From contig OZ020270.1 in the NCBI GenBank assembly GCA_963971225.1, positions 72,060,432-72,124,431 on the forward strand: a stretch of 64,000 nt of DNA. Reading direction: 5' to 3'. A program made the translations under genes and the position numbers. This stretch comes from Melieria omissa (taxonomy: Eukaryota > Arthropoda > Insecta > Diptera > Ulidiidae). Numbering within the stretch: position 1 is the first letter of the stretch; every line of letters starts with the position of its first letter. Below are positions 63,428 through 64,000 of the stretch, in pieces. Under the pieces are notes generated by a model. That model did no database searches, was not told where the DNA came from, and worked only from the letters and a program-made list of their open reading frames with translations.

Positions 63428-63477
63428 AAAAAATTTGTTATTTTGACACAATCCCGGTGCTTATTGATCATAGTGTA

Positions 63478-63761
63478 CTATTGCAAAAGAGTAATTGAAA
63501 ATAAACAATTTTATTTCAAAACATTTTCATTAATTTTACATTCATTAAACTTAAGGAACAAGTCATGAATTATAAATATTTATGCACAAGGCCCTTATTG
63601 ATATTTAAAAAAAATTCAGAGAACAAACAATTTTTGGTTTTTGTTTAAAAACAAAAGTTTGTTAACAACATTACATTTGAGCGGGCATCTGTCCCGCTTT
63701 GCAGATTCGCACGACGATGCTGGGGCGCAAAGGAACTTTTTTGCTAAATTTTTGAAAGCCA
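63478..63761. other. No gene seen
   Basis: AT-rich flank between the mariner and the last SINE. Confidence 0.5.
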
Positions 63762-63773
63762 ACATATCCTCAC

Positions 63774-63959
63774 CATACGGCAGCCGCCGTGGTTCAGTTG
63801 GTTAGTGCGAGTCAAAGGCAGCAACCGCAGGTTCAAATACTGCCTGTTATAACACCTAAAAAAAAAATAACGGGAAACTCGTTTTCTCTTTCGGTGGAAG
63901 CTAGGCCTTAGTCTCGCGTAAGCGGGCTGTCGTGCCAGTCAATTATTATTATTATTATT
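63774..63959 (+). mobile_element. SINE family 1, internally deleted variant
   Basis: Head (GCAGCCGCCGTGGTTCAGTT) and tail (GCGGGCTGTCGTGCCAGTCA plus ATT repeats) joined after CTCTTTCGGTGG, with about 150 bp of body missing. 12-bp duplication ACATATCCTCAC at 63762-63773 and 63960-63971, so it inserted in this form or was deleted later. Confidence 0.95.
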
Positions 63960-64000
63960 ACATATCCTCACTGCATTCCTAAAAATAATATTTTTAATAT

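Larger units (their letters stand above)
58278..63475 (+). mobile_element. Mariner element split by a LINE
   Basis: Ends CACTATGATCAATAAGTACC (58278) and the inverted copy GGTGCTTATTGATCATAGTG (to 63475), flanked by TA (58276-58277, 63476-63477). The left arm is 58278 to about 58378 and the right arm about 63000-63475; a CR1-like LINE lies between. The mariner had lost, or then lost, its N-terminal coding part. Confidence 0.9.

Overview
The window looks like repeat-rich intergenic or heterochromatic DNA of an insect, most likely a fly. The grounds are the set of elements present (a BEL retrotransposon, an errantivirus-type gypsy provirus with a YRYR target duplication, CR1-like, RTE and LOA/R1-type LINEs, several mariners, hAT, Harbinger, tRNA-derived SINEs) and very short 54-61 bp introns inside two transposases. 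The species cannot be fixed from the sequence. I found no convincing host gene. Essentially all recognisable coding sequence belongs to mobile elements, most of it broken by frameshifts, stops, deletions or later insertions.

Layout. 1-4.05 kb: fragments of a Transib/RAG1-type transposase and of a LINE. 4.5-12.3 kb: a nest in which a CR1-like LINE (+) was split by a mariner (5043-12057), whose transposase was split by a BEL element (5826-11901, minus strand), whose leader carries a 975-bp MITE. 12.3-17.35 kb: an unknown repeat protein fragment, a 441-bp MITE and a decayed LOA/R1-type LINE (minus strand) interrupted by a MITE-like insert and a SINE. 17.6-27.0 kb: a second copy of the Transib-like 5' region, split by a gypsy LTR element (18144-25709, minus strand) whose 3' LTR holds a 2.05-kb hAT element that itself holds a 733-bp TTAA-flanked MITE. 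27.7-32.2 kb: a mariner, a deletion-derivative mariner, Harbinger pieces (one with a visible intron) and a SINE. 32.25-35.55 kb: two tandem-repeat fields, including a 267-bp dimeric satellite interrupted by another TTAA-type MITE. 36.46-40.35 kb: a TA-flanked Tc1/IS630-like element whose transposase gene starts with a RING-H2 exon. 40.35-43.2 kb: no gene, but diverged repeats and a SINE. 43.3-48.1 kb: an RTE LINE (+) split by a hAT element that contains a palindromic Harbinger-like MITE. 48.43-57.84 kb: an errantivirus-type provirus (minus strand) with a MITE (itself holding a SINE) in env, a mariner replacing most of pol, and a nearly full-length RTE LINE in the leader. 58.28-63.48 kb: a mariner split by a nearly complete CR1-like LINE (minus strand), which is split by a SINE. 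63.5-64 kb: a final SINE.

The elements can be ordered in time by nesting, because many insertions keep exact target-site duplications (TA, 4, 5, 8, 11-13 bp). The most unusual single item is the RING-finger plus DDE transposase gene at 36986-38208 inside an element with arms made of tandem AATGAGAA-like repeats in inverted orientation.
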